Source: Caldifarciminota bacterium UBA2202
GTDB taxonomy: Bacteria > Hydrothermota > 32-111
Reading direction: 5' to 3'
Length of the DNA: 32,176 bases
NCBI GenBank assembly: GCA_002327905.1
Contig: DCUY01000015.1
Location: forward strand, 1-32,176
In this document: in pieces, positions 14,557 through 23,283 of the stretch
How the letters are laid out: each line of letters starts with the position of its first letter
Position numbering within the stretch: position 1 is the stretch's first letter
Position numbers and translations under genes: made by a program
The notes under the pieces: model-generated
Seen by the model: the letters and a program-made list of their open reading frames with translations, nothing else
What the model was told of the DNA's origin: nothing
Databases searched by the model: none

Positions 14557-15544
14557 TACAATTATGCTCAATCTGATACTGAAATTTCCTGCCTATGTAA
14601 AACGGGGCTATGATTTGACTGATTCTTCTCTGAACTTTGACAGAAAAAATATTAAATCAATAGTCTATGCAGGAATGGGCGGAAGCGCCCTTGCAGGAGA
14701 TATTCTTAAAGAGATTCTCTCTCCTGTTTCAAAAATCGGAATTGAAGTTGTAAGAAATTATGACCTTCCTGAATATGCAGGAAAAGATACATTTGTAATA
14801 ATCTCCTCATTCTCCGGAAATACAGAAGAGACGATATCATGCTTTAAGAGCGCTTTGAAACGTGGATCAAAGATTATCGCTGTTTCAAGCGGAGGAGAGG
14901 TCGAAAAGCTTGCAAAGAAGAACAAAATAACCCATATCAAACTTCCTGTTGAAATACCGCCGAGAACCGCATTGGGTATGACTCTCTTCGCTCTTCTTAA
15001 AAAAATAGAAGCGTTTTACTGCGATTTGAAATTAAGCAGAATGATATCGGATGTTATATCGAGGATGGATGATTATTCATATGATATAGATACAGCCAAA
15101 ATGCTCTCCAAAATGATGCAGAACAGAATACCAATATTCTATGTTGATTCCTCATTCTCATCTGTTGCCAGAAGATGCGCCAATCAGGTAAGTGAAAATG
15201 CAAAACACTTTGCGCATTTTAATTTGATTCCGGAAATGAATCACAATGAAATTGTCGGTTTGAAAATGCCTGAAAATCTCAACAAATCAGTTGTGATATT
15301 CTTTTTGTCATTCAGGCAGGAGCACTTAAAAAACAGGAAGAGAGCTTCGATAATAAAGAAGATTGCAGATGAAAATGATTTTAGCACAATATCAGTTGAT
15401 TTTGAAGATTCAAATCTCTTGTTCAATATTGTGGACTCAATAATTCTTTTTGACCTTGCATCATACTATCTGGCGCTTTACAATAAAGTTGATGCGGTTG
15501 AGGTTAAAAGAATATCACTTTTAAAGAAGAGAATGAAGAAGTGA
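14549..15544 (+). CDS. Bifunctional phosphoglucose/phosphomannose isomerase
   Basis: This family interconverts glucose-6-P or mannose-6-P with fructose-6-P in the cytoplasm and is common in archaea and some bacteria. From the ATG at 14549 the protein has 331 residues, a normal length. The two SIS sugar-isomerase domains are visible: YAGMGGSALAGDIL near the N-terminus, SSFSGNTEETIS for phosphate binding, and PPRTALGMTLFAL in the middle. The C-terminal domain contains PEMNHNEIVG with the family's conserved Glu and His. The chosen ATG follows ACAGGGAGA and overlaps ptsI by 8 bp. An in-frame ATG at 14495 lies deep in ptsI and adds a poorly conserved extension. The gene probably processes hexose phosphate entering through the neighbouring PTS and feeds the next enzyme. 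Confidence 0.88.
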   Translation: MNNTIMLNLILKFPAYVKRGYDLTDSSLNFDRKNIKSIVYAGMGGSALAGDILKEILSPVSKIGIEVVRNYDLPEYAGKDTFVIISSFSGNTEETISCFKSALKRGSKIIAVSSGGEVEKLAKKNKITHIKLPVEIPPRTALGMTLFALLKKIEAFYCDLKLSRMISDVISRMDDYSYDIDTAKMLSKMMQNRIPIFYVDSSFSSVARRCANQVSENAKHFAHFNLIPEMNHNEIVGLKMPENLNKSVVIFFLSFRQEHLKNRKRASIIKKIADENDFSTISVDFEDSNLLFNIVDSIILFDLASYYLALYNKVDAVEVKRISLLKKRMKK

Positions 15545-16485
15545 AAGTTGTTATCCCTGCCGCAGGTCTTGGAAAGAGACTGCAACCGATGACATATTTT
15601 TATCCGAAGCCTCTTCTGTATGTAGGCAGAAAGAGGATGATTGATTATATTATGGATTCAATTGAAGACATCGTTATATCGGAAATAATAATGGTTGTGG
15701 GATATAAAGGCGGAATGCTTGAAGATTATTTAAGAAAAAACTATAAGCATAATTTCACTTTTGTCTATCAGATGGAGCAGTCTGGGCTCGGAGACGCTGT
15801 TCTTAAGGGAATTGAAGGCTCAGCGCATCCTGAAAGTGAAGACCTTCTTGTGCTTCTCTCAGATACAATCATTGATGCTGATATGAAAAAGTTTACAAAA
15901 AGAGGAAGAACTAAGATTGCAGTGAAGAGCGTAAATAACCCTAAATTATTCGGAATTATAGAAACTGACGGTAAAAAAATAACAGGAATGACTGAGAAAC
16001 CTGAGAATCCGAAATCGAACCTTGCAATTGTGGGACTCTATTATTTTTCAAATATCAAAAGCATTCAGTCATCATTGGAATATGTAAAAAAGTCAGGCAT
16101 GCGAACAAAGAATGAATTTCAGCTCACGGATGCGATGATTCATCTGATGGAATCCGGAGAGAATATGGAGTCATTCCGTATGAAGAATTGGATTGACTGC
16201 GGAAATTTTGAAATGCTGATTGATTCAAACATGGAGCTTTTGAAAAGGGACAAACTCAAAAATTATTCTGAAAACGCATCTGTTGAAAATTCTCATCTTA
16301 AAGGCAATGTCTCTCTCTTTGAAAATTCTTCAGTTAAAAATTCAAAACTGAAAAGTACCATTGTCTTCCCAAATGCAATTATAGAAGACTGCATTCTTCA
16401 CGATTCTGTAATCGGCGAGGAATGCGTCATAAAGAATTTCAAGGGAAAGATTATTTGTTCCGATAAAACAATAATAAACAAATAA
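15541..16485 (+). CDS. Sugar-1-phosphate nucleotidyltransferase (RmlA/GlmU-like)
   Basis: The 314-residue enzyme makes an NDP-sugar from a sugar-1-phosphate and a nucleoside triphosphate. The N-terminal Rossmann-like domain carries the signature AAGLGKRLQPMT (residues 7-18) with PKPLL, VVGYKGGMLEDYL, and SGLGDAVLKGIE. The magnesium-binding aspartate region is LLSDTII. The C-terminal 80 residues show hexapeptide-like left-handed beta-helix repeats (VENSHLKGNVSLFENSSVK). This arrangement matches archaeal-type glucose-1-phosphate thymidylyl- or uridylyltransferases; the exact sugar and nucleotide cannot be decided from sequence. The GTG start overlaps the isomerase stop (GTGA). With the isomerase it links hexose uptake to surface glycan precursors used by the glycosyltransferases downstream. 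Confidence 0.88.
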   Translation: MKVVIPAAGLGKRLQPMTYFYPKPLLYVGRKRMIDYIMDSIEDIVISEIIMVVGYKGGMLEDYLRKNYKHNFTFVYQMEQSGLGDAVLKGIEGSAHPESEDLLVLLSDTIIDADMKKFTKRGRTKIAVKSVNNPKLFGIIETDGKKITGMTEKPENPKSNLAIVGLYYFSNIKSIQSSLEYVKKSGMRTKNEFQLTDAMIHLMESGENMESFRMKNWIDCGNFEMLIDSNMELLKRDKLKNYSENASVENSHLKGNVSLFENSSVKNSKLKSTIVFPNAIIEDCILHDSVIGEECVIKNFKGKIICSDKTIINK

Positions 16486-16496
16486 AAGGAGAAAAA

Positions 16497-17633
16497 ATGA
16501 AAAGATTCCTCACATCAGAATCAGTGTCAGAAGGGCATCCTGACAAACTCTGCGATATCATATCGGATTCAGTGCTTGATGCGATTTTGGAGAACGACCC
16601 CAATTCAAGAGTGGCTGCCGAAACGATGGCGACGACGGGAATGATAATAATAACAGGCGAAATCACGACAAATTGCTATATTGATGTGCAGAAGCTTGTG
16701 AGGAATGTTATAAAAGAGGTGGGTTATACTGACCCTGATTTCGGACTTGATTACAAGACCTGCGCAGTTGTGACTTCAATTCAGGAGCAGTCTCCCGACA
16801 TTGCAATGGGAGTAAATACAGGCGGAGCTGGAGATCAGGGAATGATGTTCGGATACGCCACTGATGAGACGGCTGAATATATGCCTCTCACTATAGCTTA
16901 TGCGCATAAACTAATGAAGAAAGTAAGTGAAATTAGAAAATTCGGAGACCTTAAGTATCTTAGACCTGACGGCAAATCACAAGTCACCGTAGAATATGAT
17001 GACGGCAAGGTCGGGAGAATCGACGCAATAGTTTTAAGCGTTCAGCATGATGAACATATTTCAATCAAGCAGATAAAAGAGGATATGTATGAGAGAGTCA
17101 TCAGGACTGTGATTGATGAAAAATACCTTGATAAAAATACAAAGATTTTTGTAAACCCTACAGGGAGATTCGTTATAGGCGGACCGTTTGCGGACACGGG
17201 GCTAACAGGGAGAAAGATTATAGTTGATACATACGGCGGAATGGCGCGTCACGGGGGCGGTTGTTTCTCCGGAAAGGACCCGTCAAAAGTCGACCGCTCT
17301 GCAGCATATATGTGCAGATACATTGCAAAGAACCTTGTTGCGGCGGGAATAGCAAAAAAACTTGAGATTCAGGTTGCTTATGCTATAGGAATTGCAGAAC
17401 CGGTATCAATTTCAGTCGAAACATTCAATACATCAAAATACGATGAAGAGAAGATAGTCAGAGTGATAAGAGAAGTCTTTGACCTCACACCGAACGGAAT
17501 AATAGAGGAGCTGAAGCTGAGAAGGCCTATTTACAAGAAGACAGCCGCATACGGACATTTTGGAAGAGAGGAAGAGGGTTTTTCGTGGGAGATTCTCGAC
17601 AAAGTTGAAGAAATAAGAAAAATTTTAAAGTAA
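16497..17633 (+). CDS. metK: S-adenosylmethionine synthetase
   Basis: MetK makes S-adenosylmethionine from ATP and methionine. The 378-residue protein has all family motifs: TSESVSEGHPDKLCD (ATP/metal site), GAGDQGMMFGYATDET, and HGGGCFSGKDPSKVDRSAAY, the phosphate-binding loop, where Cys stands in place of the usual Ala before FSGKDP. The site AAAGGAG precedes the ATG with an 11-bp gap to the upstream gene, too short for a SAM riboswitch. It is followed 10 bp later by ahcY, so synthesis of SAM and removal of its product are co-expressed. Confidence 0.97.
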   Translation: MKRFLTSESVSEGHPDKLCDIISDSVLDAILENDPNSRVAAETMATTGMIIITGEITTNCYIDVQKLVRNVIKEVGYTDPDFGLDYKTCAVVTSIQEQSPDIAMGVNTGGAGDQGMMFGYATDETAEYMPLTIAYAHKLMKKVSEIRKFGDLKYLRPDGKSQVTVEYDDGKVGRIDAIVLSVQHDEHISIKQIKEDMYERVIRTVIDEKYLDKNTKIFVNPTGRFVIGGPFADTGLTGRKIIVDTYGGMARHGGGCFSGKDPSKVDRSAAYMCRYIAKNLVAAGIAKKLEIQVAYAIGIAEPVSISVETFNTSKYDEEKIVRVIREVFDLTPNGIIEELKLRRPIYKKTAAYGHFGREEEGFSWEILDKVEEIRKILK

Positions 17634-17643
17634 GGGAGAGAGA

Positions 17644-18900
17644 ATGAAATACGATATAAAGGACATAAAACTGTCTGACAGCGGATTAAAGAGAATTGAA
17701 TGGGCATATCAGGATATGCCGGTTTTAAAGACAATAATAAAGGATTTTGAAAAGACCAAACCGTTAAAGAACAGAAAACTCGGAGCATGTCTGCATGTGA
17801 CTGCAGAGACTGCGAATCTAATGAGAGTCTTGAAGGCCGGAGGAGCCGATGTATTCCTCTGCGCTTCCAATCCTCTTTCTACTCAGGATGATGTCGCCGC
17901 TTCACTTGTCAAGCACTTCAATGTTCCTGTCTTCGCAATCAAAGGCGTCAATCAGACGGGATACTACAAACATATAAAGTCTGTCATTGACTTGAAGCCT
18001 GTCATAACAATGGATGATGGAGCGGATTTGGTGTCAATGCTTCACAAAGATTATAAAAATCACATTAAGAATGTTGTCGGAGGAACTGAAGAGACAACCA
18101 CCGGAGTAATAAGACTGAAAGCAATGGAGACACATAAGGTTCTTCAGTACCCGATAATCGCAGTCAATGATTCTTATACAAAATACATGTTCGACAACAG
18201 GTACGGAACAGGACAATCGACTCTTGACGGAATATTGAGAGCGACAAACAGGCTTCTTGCGGGCTCAACTCTGACAGTGGCAGGCTATGGCTGGTGCGGA
18301 AGAGGGCTTGCAATGAAAGCAAGAGGCATGGGAGCCAATGTCATTGTAACTGAAATTGATTCGATTAAGGCTCTTGAAGCTTTGATGGACGGATTCAGAG
18401 TGATGAAGATGGATGAAGCATGCAGAATTTCTGATTTCATTGTCACTCTTACTGGTGACATAAATGTCATTGACGAAAAGCATTTCAAAATAATGAAGAA
18501 TAACTGCATAATAGCAAATTCCGGACATTTTGATGTGGAGATAAACACAAAGGCTCTGCAGAAGATTTCAGTGAAGCAGAAGGAAATCAGACCGTTCTTA
18601 AAAGAATACACTCTCAAAAACGGGAAAAATATTTATCTGCTCGCTGAGGGAAGATTGATAAATCTTTCATCAGCAGAGGGGCATCCAGCATGCGTAATGG
18701 ATATGTCATTCGCCAATCAAGCCTTGTCAGCAAAATACATCAGTGACAATTACAAAAAGCTTGAAAAGAAAGTTTACAAGCTCCCAGATGCTCTTGATAT
18801 AGATATTGCAAAGAGAAAATTATTTGCCATGGGCATTGAAACTGACAAACTCACAAAGGAACAGCAGGAATACTTGAAATCATGGGAACTCGGAACATGA
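17644..18900 (+). CDS. ahcY: Adenosylhomocysteinase (archaeal/thermophile-type)
   Basis: This enzyme hydrolyses S-adenosylhomocysteine to adenosine and homocysteine and so relieves product inhibition of methyltransferases. The 418-residue protein contains HVTAETANL, LCASNPLSTQDDVAA, DDGADL, GGTEETTTGV and VNDSYTKYMFDNRYGTGQS. The NAD-binding motif is VAGYGWCGRGLA. It lacks the roughly 40-residue insertion of the larger bacterial and eukaryotic enzymes and ends in YLKSWELGT instead of the Lys/Tyr-containing tail. This is the shorter class typical of archaea, Thermotoga and several candidate phyla. It follows metK by 10 bp, and its stop overlaps the next start (ATGA). Confidence 0.96.
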   Translation: MKYDIKDIKLSDSGLKRIEWAYQDMPVLKTIIKDFEKTKPLKNRKLGACLHVTAETANLMRVLKAGGADVFLCASNPLSTQDDVAASLVKHFNVPVFAIKGVNQTGYYKHIKSVIDLKPVITMDDGADLVSMLHKDYKNHIKNVVGGTEETTTGVIRLKAMETHKVLQYPIIAVNDSYTKYMFDNRYGTGQSTLDGILRATNRLLAGSTLTVAGYGWCGRGLAMKARGMGANVIVTEIDSIKALEALMDGFRVMKMDEACRISDFIVTLTGDINVIDEKHFKIMKNNCIIANSGHFDVEINTKALQKISVKQKEIRPFLKEYTLKNGKNIYLLAEGRLINLSSAEGHPACVMDMSFANQALSAKYISDNYKKLEKKVYKLPDALDIDIAKRKLFAMGIETDKLTKEQQEYLKSWELGT

Positions 18901-19847
18901 AATTATCATTGATAATTCCCCTCTTCAATGAGGAGGGGAATATTGAGAGACTTTATAAAGAGATAAAAGTCGGTCTTTCAAATTATAAAGACGACTATGA
19001 AATAATATTTATCAATGACGGGTCGACTGACAAGACTCTTGACATACTCATCGTTATTGCATCTGCGGATAAGAGAGTCAAAGTTCTTAACCTTTCAAAA
19101 AATTACGGACAGTCAGCCGCATTTCAGGCCGGGTTTGACAATTGCTCTAATGAAATAGTGGTGACAATGGATGGAGACCTTCAAAATGACCCTGCGGATA
19201 TTTTGAAACTCATTGAACATCTTGAAAAGACAAAATCCGACGCTGTAATCGGATGGCGCAGAAAGAGGCATGACCCGAGTTCAAAGACTATTCCGTCTTT
19301 TATTGCGAATAAAATGATTTCCATGTTTCTCAATCTCAGGGTGCATGATACAGGATGCAGTTTTAAGGCATTCAGAAGCGATATTCTTAAAGAGGTCAGA
19401 TTATACGGTGAAATGCACAGATTTATTCCATACTTGATAAATGCCAAGGGATTTTCAATCAGCGAGATTGAAGTGAATCACAGAAGAAGATTCAAGGAAA
19501 AGTCAAAATACGGAATAGGAAGAGTCGTTAAGGTCATTCTGGACATGCTTACTGTAAAGTTCTTAAACGAGTTTTCAACAAATCCCATTTATGTTATGGG
19601 AGGACTGTCTTTCTTCTCATTTATTTTGTCCGTATTGTCATTCATCGCATTATTTGTAATGAAAATTGCAATGAATGTTGACATGACGGGGAATCCGCTT
19701 CTGATAATTTCAGTCTTTCTGTTCATGATCTCACTGCAGATGCTTATGCTGGGGCTTATAAGCGAAATACAGGTGAGAATATACTTTGAGACTGTGAAAA
19801 AAGACATTTACAAAATCAGAGATTCTATAAATGTTGACAAAGGATAG
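18897..19847 (+). CDS. GT2 glycosyltransferase, polyprenyl-phosphate type, with two C-terminal membrane helices
   Basis: The 316-residue protein (ATG at 18897, overlapping the ahcY stop as ATGA) is a GT-A fold enzyme of the dolichol-phosphate-mannose/GtrB/ArnC type. These attach a sugar from an NDP-sugar to undecaprenyl phosphate on the cytoplasmic face. Visible motifs are SLIIPLFNEEGNI, FINDGSTDKT, LSKNYGQSAAFQAGFD, the metal-binding MDGDLQNDP, and DTGCSFKAFR. Two hydrophobic helices lie at about residues 230-260 and 270-295, as in GtrB. An alternative in-frame ATG at 18882 adds five residues. It sits beside a GT4-like gene and downstream of sugar nucleotide synthesis, so it probably serves surface glycan assembly. 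Confidence 0.9.
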   Translation: MKLSLIIPLFNEEGNIERLYKEIKVGLSNYKDDYEIIFINDGSTDKTLDILIVIASADKRVKVLNLSKNYGQSAAFQAGFDNCSNEIVVTMDGDLQNDPADILKLIEHLEKTKSDAVIGWRRKRHDPSSKTIPSFIANKMISMFLNLRVHDTGCSFKAFRSDILKEVRLYGEMHRFIPYLINAKGFSISEIEVNHRRRFKEKSKYGIGRVVKVILDMLTVKFLNEFSTNPIYVMGGLSFFSFILSVLSFIALFVMKIAMNVDMTGNPLLIISVFLFMISLQMLMLGLISEIQVRIYFETVKKDIYKIRDSINVDKG

Positions 19848-20862
19848 CAATATTTTAGCTCTTTGCACAACCGGATACTTTAATGACAGAGGATGCCATG
19901 TAAGAATACTTCAGGTTACTGAAGCTCTTGCAAAACGAAACAGTATTACAGTATGCGCTTACTCTACAGGCAGGAATATCAATTCTCAGCGCATCATCAG
20001 AATAAAAAAGATTTTTAAAGATGAAACTGATTACATAGGATTCAATATAAGAAAAATAATTCTTGATATTTCGCTTTTGATTTTAACGTATAAAATTGTT
20101 GAAAATGAAAGAATCGACAGGATTCTCTGTTTCACTCACGAAGCCGGAATACTCGGGTTTCTTTTGAAGCGCACTGCCGGAATAGAGTATGATTTGGATT
20201 ATCAGGGCTCTTTATCAAAAGAACTGATGAAATACAATTATATTTTCAGACTGCCTATCGTAAAAGAATTGTCGCTTTTAATAGAGAGAGCAATTGAACA
20301 TTCTGCTGAGAGAGTTATATATAACACAAAATTTTCGTTTGAGGAATCAAAGAAGAAGAGAAAGGAACTCTTCGAAGACGGTCTTTCGGTTTTTGATTCA
20401 AACATATCAAAAGCGGAGCAAGGAGAGGGCGGTTTATTCAATGTTCTTTGGATAGGCGTAATGACTGAAGTTCAGGGATTTGCAGAATTTCTGAATATGG
20501 CTGAAAGACTTTTGAATAATAACATTCTTCTAAAAATTACTGTAATAGGGTTTCCTCTTCCTGATGATGTGCGGAAAAGATTTGAAAAATTCGGAGAGAG
20601 AATGCATTTTGCAGGAAAAATTGATATGAAAATGATTCCTCATTATGTATCCGAAGCTGATTTATGCATTTCTACAAAGGTCGAATCGACTGAAGGAAAT
20701 TCAAAGCTTCATATTTACAAAGAATACGGCAGAGATATTCTTGCTATACGCACAAAGGCATCAGAGGAGATTTTAAGGGGAGAGAATCTTGTTGATTCTT
20801 ACAAAGAAATGGAGAGAACAATTACAGAAAGGATTAAAAATGCAGATGGTTCTTCTTCTTGA
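19831..20862 (+). CDS. GT4-like glycosyltransferase (divergent)
   Basis: The 343-residue protein has the two-Rossmann layout of GT-B glycosyltransferases. The N-terminal half contains LCTTGYFNDRGCHVRILQVTEAL, cut here for length as GCHVRILQ (around residue 21), and DYQGSLSKEL. The C-terminal half contains NVLWIGVMTEVQGFAEFL, MHFAGKIDMKMIPHYVSEAD and STEGNSKLHIYKEYG, which corresponds to the donor-binding glutamate region of GT4 enzymes. Sequence conservation is low, so donor and acceptor are unknown. It overlaps the GT2 gene by 17 bp and the YacL-like gene by 23 bp. The ribosome binding site is weak, pointing to coupled translation. Confidence 0.75.
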   Translation: MLTKDSNILALCTTGYFNDRGCHVRILQVTEALAKRNSITVCAYSTGRNINSQRIIRIKKIFKDETDYIGFNIRKIILDISLLILTYKIVENERIDRILCFTHEAGILGFLLKRTAGIEYDLDYQGSLSKELMKYNYIFRLPIVKELSLLIERAIEHSAERVIYNTKFSFEESKKKRKELFEDGLSVFDSNISKAEQGEGGLFNVLWIGVMTEVQGFAEFLNMAERLLNNNILLKITVIGFPLPDDVRKRFEKFGERMHFAGKIDMKMIPHYVSEADLCISTKVESTEGNSKLHIYKEYGRDILAIRTKASEEILRGENLVDSYKEMERTITERIKNADGSSS

Positions 20863-21538
20863 AATTATTTCCATAGGCATCATTCTGCTCGACTTTTCTC
20901 TTGCAGCCGTGATTCTTCTGTCAGTCTCAGTCGCATACGGAATATACTATTTGTTCACAAAGAAGAGCAAGGTAAAGGATGAAGCGCATAAGTATATTTT
21001 CACTTACAATGCGATAATGAATGACAATCTCAGCAACATAATCGAACATAATATCATTCAGGGGGAATTTTTTCTGTCAAATAAGATAATTTCAGAGAAA
21101 AAGACCGCAGGAGGAGACATGTCTCTTAATGACATACTCTTTGAAAATCTCGCCATCCTTAAAAGCAGAGGAAAGCTTCAGTATGTAAACTCCGGAAGCG
21201 GAATATCCGAAATACTCTCTTATGCATATAAAAACAACTGTACTGTTGTTTCTTCAAATGAAAATATAAGCAAAAAAATACTCCAGATGTTCAGCGTGAA
21301 GGTGATTGATATCGGATTTTTAAAGAAGAAGCGGACGCCTGTGTATAAAAAGGGAGACAGGATAAAGGTTCTTGTGATGACAAAATCCGAAGATGGATAT
21401 TGGGGAACAATAAATCATGACGAGAGAGTCTTCCTTGGCGATTTCAATCTTGCGGAGAATTCTCTGATTAATGCAGAAGTTGAAAAAATACTTGAAATAT
21501 CAGGAGAAAAGACCATATATGCAAAGAAGAAAGATTAA
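20840..21538 (+). CDS. YacL-like protein: membrane segments, degenerate PIN region, C-terminal TRAM domain
   Basis: The 232-residue product starts with two hydrophobic stretches (about residues 3-40). The middle part (about 60-155) follows the outline of the PIN domain of YacL/PilT-N proteins: VVSSNENISKKILQMFSVKVIDI corresponds to VVTNDYNLNKVAxLQGVKVLNI. The LDTS-type catalytic aspartate position is occupied by other residues, and the second Asp becomes Glu or Asn. The C-terminal 65 residues resemble a TRAM domain (KKGDRIKVLVM, then YWGTINHDERVFLGD). In Bacillus and relatives yacL lies directly upstream of ispD and ispF, exactly as here, which supports the assignment. The ATG at 20840 has AAAGGA upstream; a farther start at 20789 is less likely. 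I infer an RNA-binding but nuclease-inactive protein. Confidence 0.6.
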   Translation: MQMVLLLEIISIGIILLDFSLAAVILLSVSVAYGIYYLFTKKSKVKDEAHKYIFTYNAIMNDNLSNIIEHNIIQGEFFLSNKIISEKKTAGGDMSLNDILFENLAILKSRGKLQYVNSGSGISEILSYAYKNNCTVVSSNENISKKILQMFSVKVIDIGFLKKKRTPVYKKGDRIKVLVMTKSEDGYWGTINHDERVFLGDFNLAENSLINAEVEKILEISGEKTIYAKKKD

Positions 21539-22220
21539 TGACGCAAATGTCATAATTGTCGCGGCAGGAGCATCCGCCAGGTTTGGAAGAAAGACAAAAA
21601 AAATATTTTTCCTGCTGGACAAAAAGCCGGTTATTATTCACACAATAGAAAAATTCAAAAAGTTCTTTGCGGATAGTGATATCATTATTGTCGTGGCAGA
21701 AGAGGATATGTTGAAGATGCGCAGAACACTTGACAAATTTTCCTTAAATGAAATAAGGGTTGTCAAAGGCGGAGAGAAAAGATGCTTCTCTGTTTTCAAT
21801 GGTTTGAAGGAGGCGGCAAAGAGACGCGTCTTCATCCACGACGGAGCAAGGCCTTTTTTGTCTGGAGAGACGATACTCTCTTTAAGCAGAAGTCTGCTCA
21901 AAAAAAACGAATGCGTCGCTCCTGCTTATAAGCCCTCTGAGACAGTGCGTATAATTAAAAAAGGAAAATATGAAATTCTTGACAGACAGAATATATTTCT
22001 CATGCAGACTCCTCAGGCATGTTTCAGGGATGTTTATTTGAAAATACTTGAAAAGAGAATTGCGGAGAATAAATTTTTTACAGATGATGCGGAATATTTT
22101 ATCAATGAAAATATGAAACTTAAGATTATCGACGGCGATAAAAATAATATTAAAATTACATTCGGCATGGATATTAAGACTGCCGAAGAAATAATAAAGA
22201 AAGGAGACTCATGTTCATAG
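21519..22220 (+). CDS. ispD: 2-C-methyl-D-erythritol 4-phosphate cytidylyltransferase
   Basis: IspD makes CDP-methylerythritol in the non-mevalonate isoprenoid pathway. The 233-residue protein has VIIVAAGASARFG (residues 11-23) with basic residues (GRKTKK) for CTP binding, KPVIIHTIEKF, VVKGGEKR, FIHDGARPFLS and TPQACFRD, all characteristic. I choose the ATG at 21519 with AGGAG (21502-21506) upstream. An in-frame ATG at 21471 extends into the previous gene without similarity. It overlaps the YacL-like gene by 20 bp and ispF by 10 bp. Confidence 0.95.
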   Translation: MQRRKINDANVIIVAAGASARFGRKTKKIFFLLDKKPVIIHTIEKFKKFFADSDIIIVVAEEDMLKMRRTLDKFSLNEIRVVKGGEKRCFSVFNGLKEAAKRRVFIHDGARPFLSGETILSLSRSLLKKNECVAPAYKPSETVRIIKKGKYEILDRQNIFLMQTPQACFRDVYLKILEKRIAENKFFTDDAEYFINENMKLKIIDGDKNNIKITFGMDIKTAEEIIKKGDSCS

Positions 22221-22675
22221 GAATAGGAATTGATGCGCACAGATTTTCGAGAGAGAGGAAGCTCATCCTCGGAGGAGTGGAGATTCCTTTTGAAATGGGA
22301 CTTGAAGGACATTCTGATGCTGATGTTTTAACTCATGCTGTAGCAGATGCAATACTCGGCGCTATGGCAAAGGGCGACATAGGGAGGCATTTCCCTGATA
22401 CTGACGAAAAATATAAGGATTTCTGCTCTCTGAATATCTTAAAAGAAATAAGAAAAAAATGGAATTTTAAGATTATGAACATTGACTCAGTGATAGTGTG
22501 CCAGAAGCCGAAACTCGCTCCTTATATGGAATCAATGGAGAAGAATATAGCGGCATCTCTGGAAATAGAAAATGCCCTTGTCTCCGTTAAGGCTACAACA
22601 ACCGAGTATATGGGATTTACAGGAAGAGGCGAAGGAATCTGCGTCGTTTCAACAGTTCTTTTGGAGAGAGAATGA
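22211..22675 (+). CDS. ispF: 2-C-methyl-D-erythritol 2,4-cyclodiphosphate synthase
   Basis: IspF converts CDP-methylerythritol 2-phosphate to the cyclic diphosphate. The 154-residue length is standard. The metal ligands Asp8, His10 and His41 are present (GIDAHRF and GHSDADVLTHA), as are GDIGRHFPDTD and the C-terminal KATTTEYMGFTGRGEGI. The gene overlaps ispD by 10 bp, with AAAGGAG just upstream, and overlaps the next membrane protein gene by four bases. ispE, which acts between the two, is not in this window. Confidence 0.97.
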   Translation: MFIGIGIDAHRFSRERKLILGGVEIPFEMGLEGHSDADVLTHAVADAILGAMAKGDIGRHFPDTDEKYKDFCSLNILKEIRKKWNFKIMNIDSVIVCQKPKLAPYMESMEKNIAASLEIENALVSVKATTTEYMGFTGRGEGICVVSTVLLERE

Positions 22676-23283
22676 AGAAAATTCTGTTTTCTGTTTTTCT
22701 CTTTCTTTCATTCATCACGCTTTTTGCAGGAGTTAAAGAAAATATTCTTAATGTATTTGAAAAGAACGGCATACCCAAAGAAGTTATTGTTATTGCTATT
22801 TCAGCGCTTCCGATTTTTGAGCTGAGGCTCGGACTGCCTGTGGCGGTCGAATTATTCGACATTCCTCTTCCTGAAGCGTTTTTATTGTCATTTATAGGCA
22901 ATATTCTTCCGGTTCTTCCGATTCTTCTTTTCTTAAAATGGATTTATTTGATTCTGGGGAGGATAAAGGTGACAGAAAAAGCAGTAAGTAAATTCAAAGA
23001 GAAGACTGAAGCTCGTTCAAAAAAAATCGGCAAATATGAAATGCTCGGCCTTATTCTTTTTATAGGCATTCCTCTGCCGGGCACAGGCGCATGGACAGGT
23101 TCCGCAGTAGCTGTTGCATTGGGTATGGATGTTAAAAAGGCATTCATTTCAAATATTATCGGAGTGATTTTAGCAGGCGCCATTGTATCGGCATTTACTC
23201 TCTTCGGAGTGTGGGGCGCTTTTGCGGCGGGCTTAATTCTGTTTTCAATAGCAGTCATGTCAATATTAAGGCCAAAAGCATGA
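22672..23283 (+). CDS. Putative small multidrug export family membrane protein (Sm_multidrug_ex)
   Basis: The 203-residue integral membrane protein has an N-terminal hydrophobic signal-like segment and about four more membrane helices. Two sequence stretches are typical of the Sm_multidrug_ex family: SALPIFELRLGLPVA (around residues 43-57) and FIGIPLPGTGAWTGS (around residues 126-140), which form a repeated re-entrant-like pattern with conserved E/R and P/G residues. The family name is historical and the substrate is not known. It shares ATGA overlaps with both ispF upstream and hflX downstream. Confidence 0.85.
   Translation: MKKILFSVFLFLSFITLFAGVKENILNVFEKNGIPKEVIVIAISALPIFELRLGLPVAVELFDIPLPEAFLLSFIGNILPVLPILLFLKWIYLILGRIKVTEKAVSKFKEKTEARSKKIGKYEMLGLILFIGIPLPGTGAWTGSAVAVALGMDVKKAFISNIIGVILAGAIVSAFTLFGVWGAFAAGLILFSIAVMSILRPKA

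Noticed and set aside
13911..14561. Antisense 216-codon frame over ptsI
   Set aside because: It is the shadow of a highly conserved enzyme I region. The translation is Ser-rich and matches no family.
16485..16497. SAM riboswitch or leader before metK
   Set aside because: Only 11 bp separate metK from the upstream gene, so there is no room for a structured leader.
19834..19870. TTGACA inside the overlap of the GT2 and GT4 genes as an internal promoter
   Set aside because: The hexamer encodes part of the GT4 start, and no convincing -10 follows at 16-18 bp. AT-rich coding sequence gives such matches by chance.
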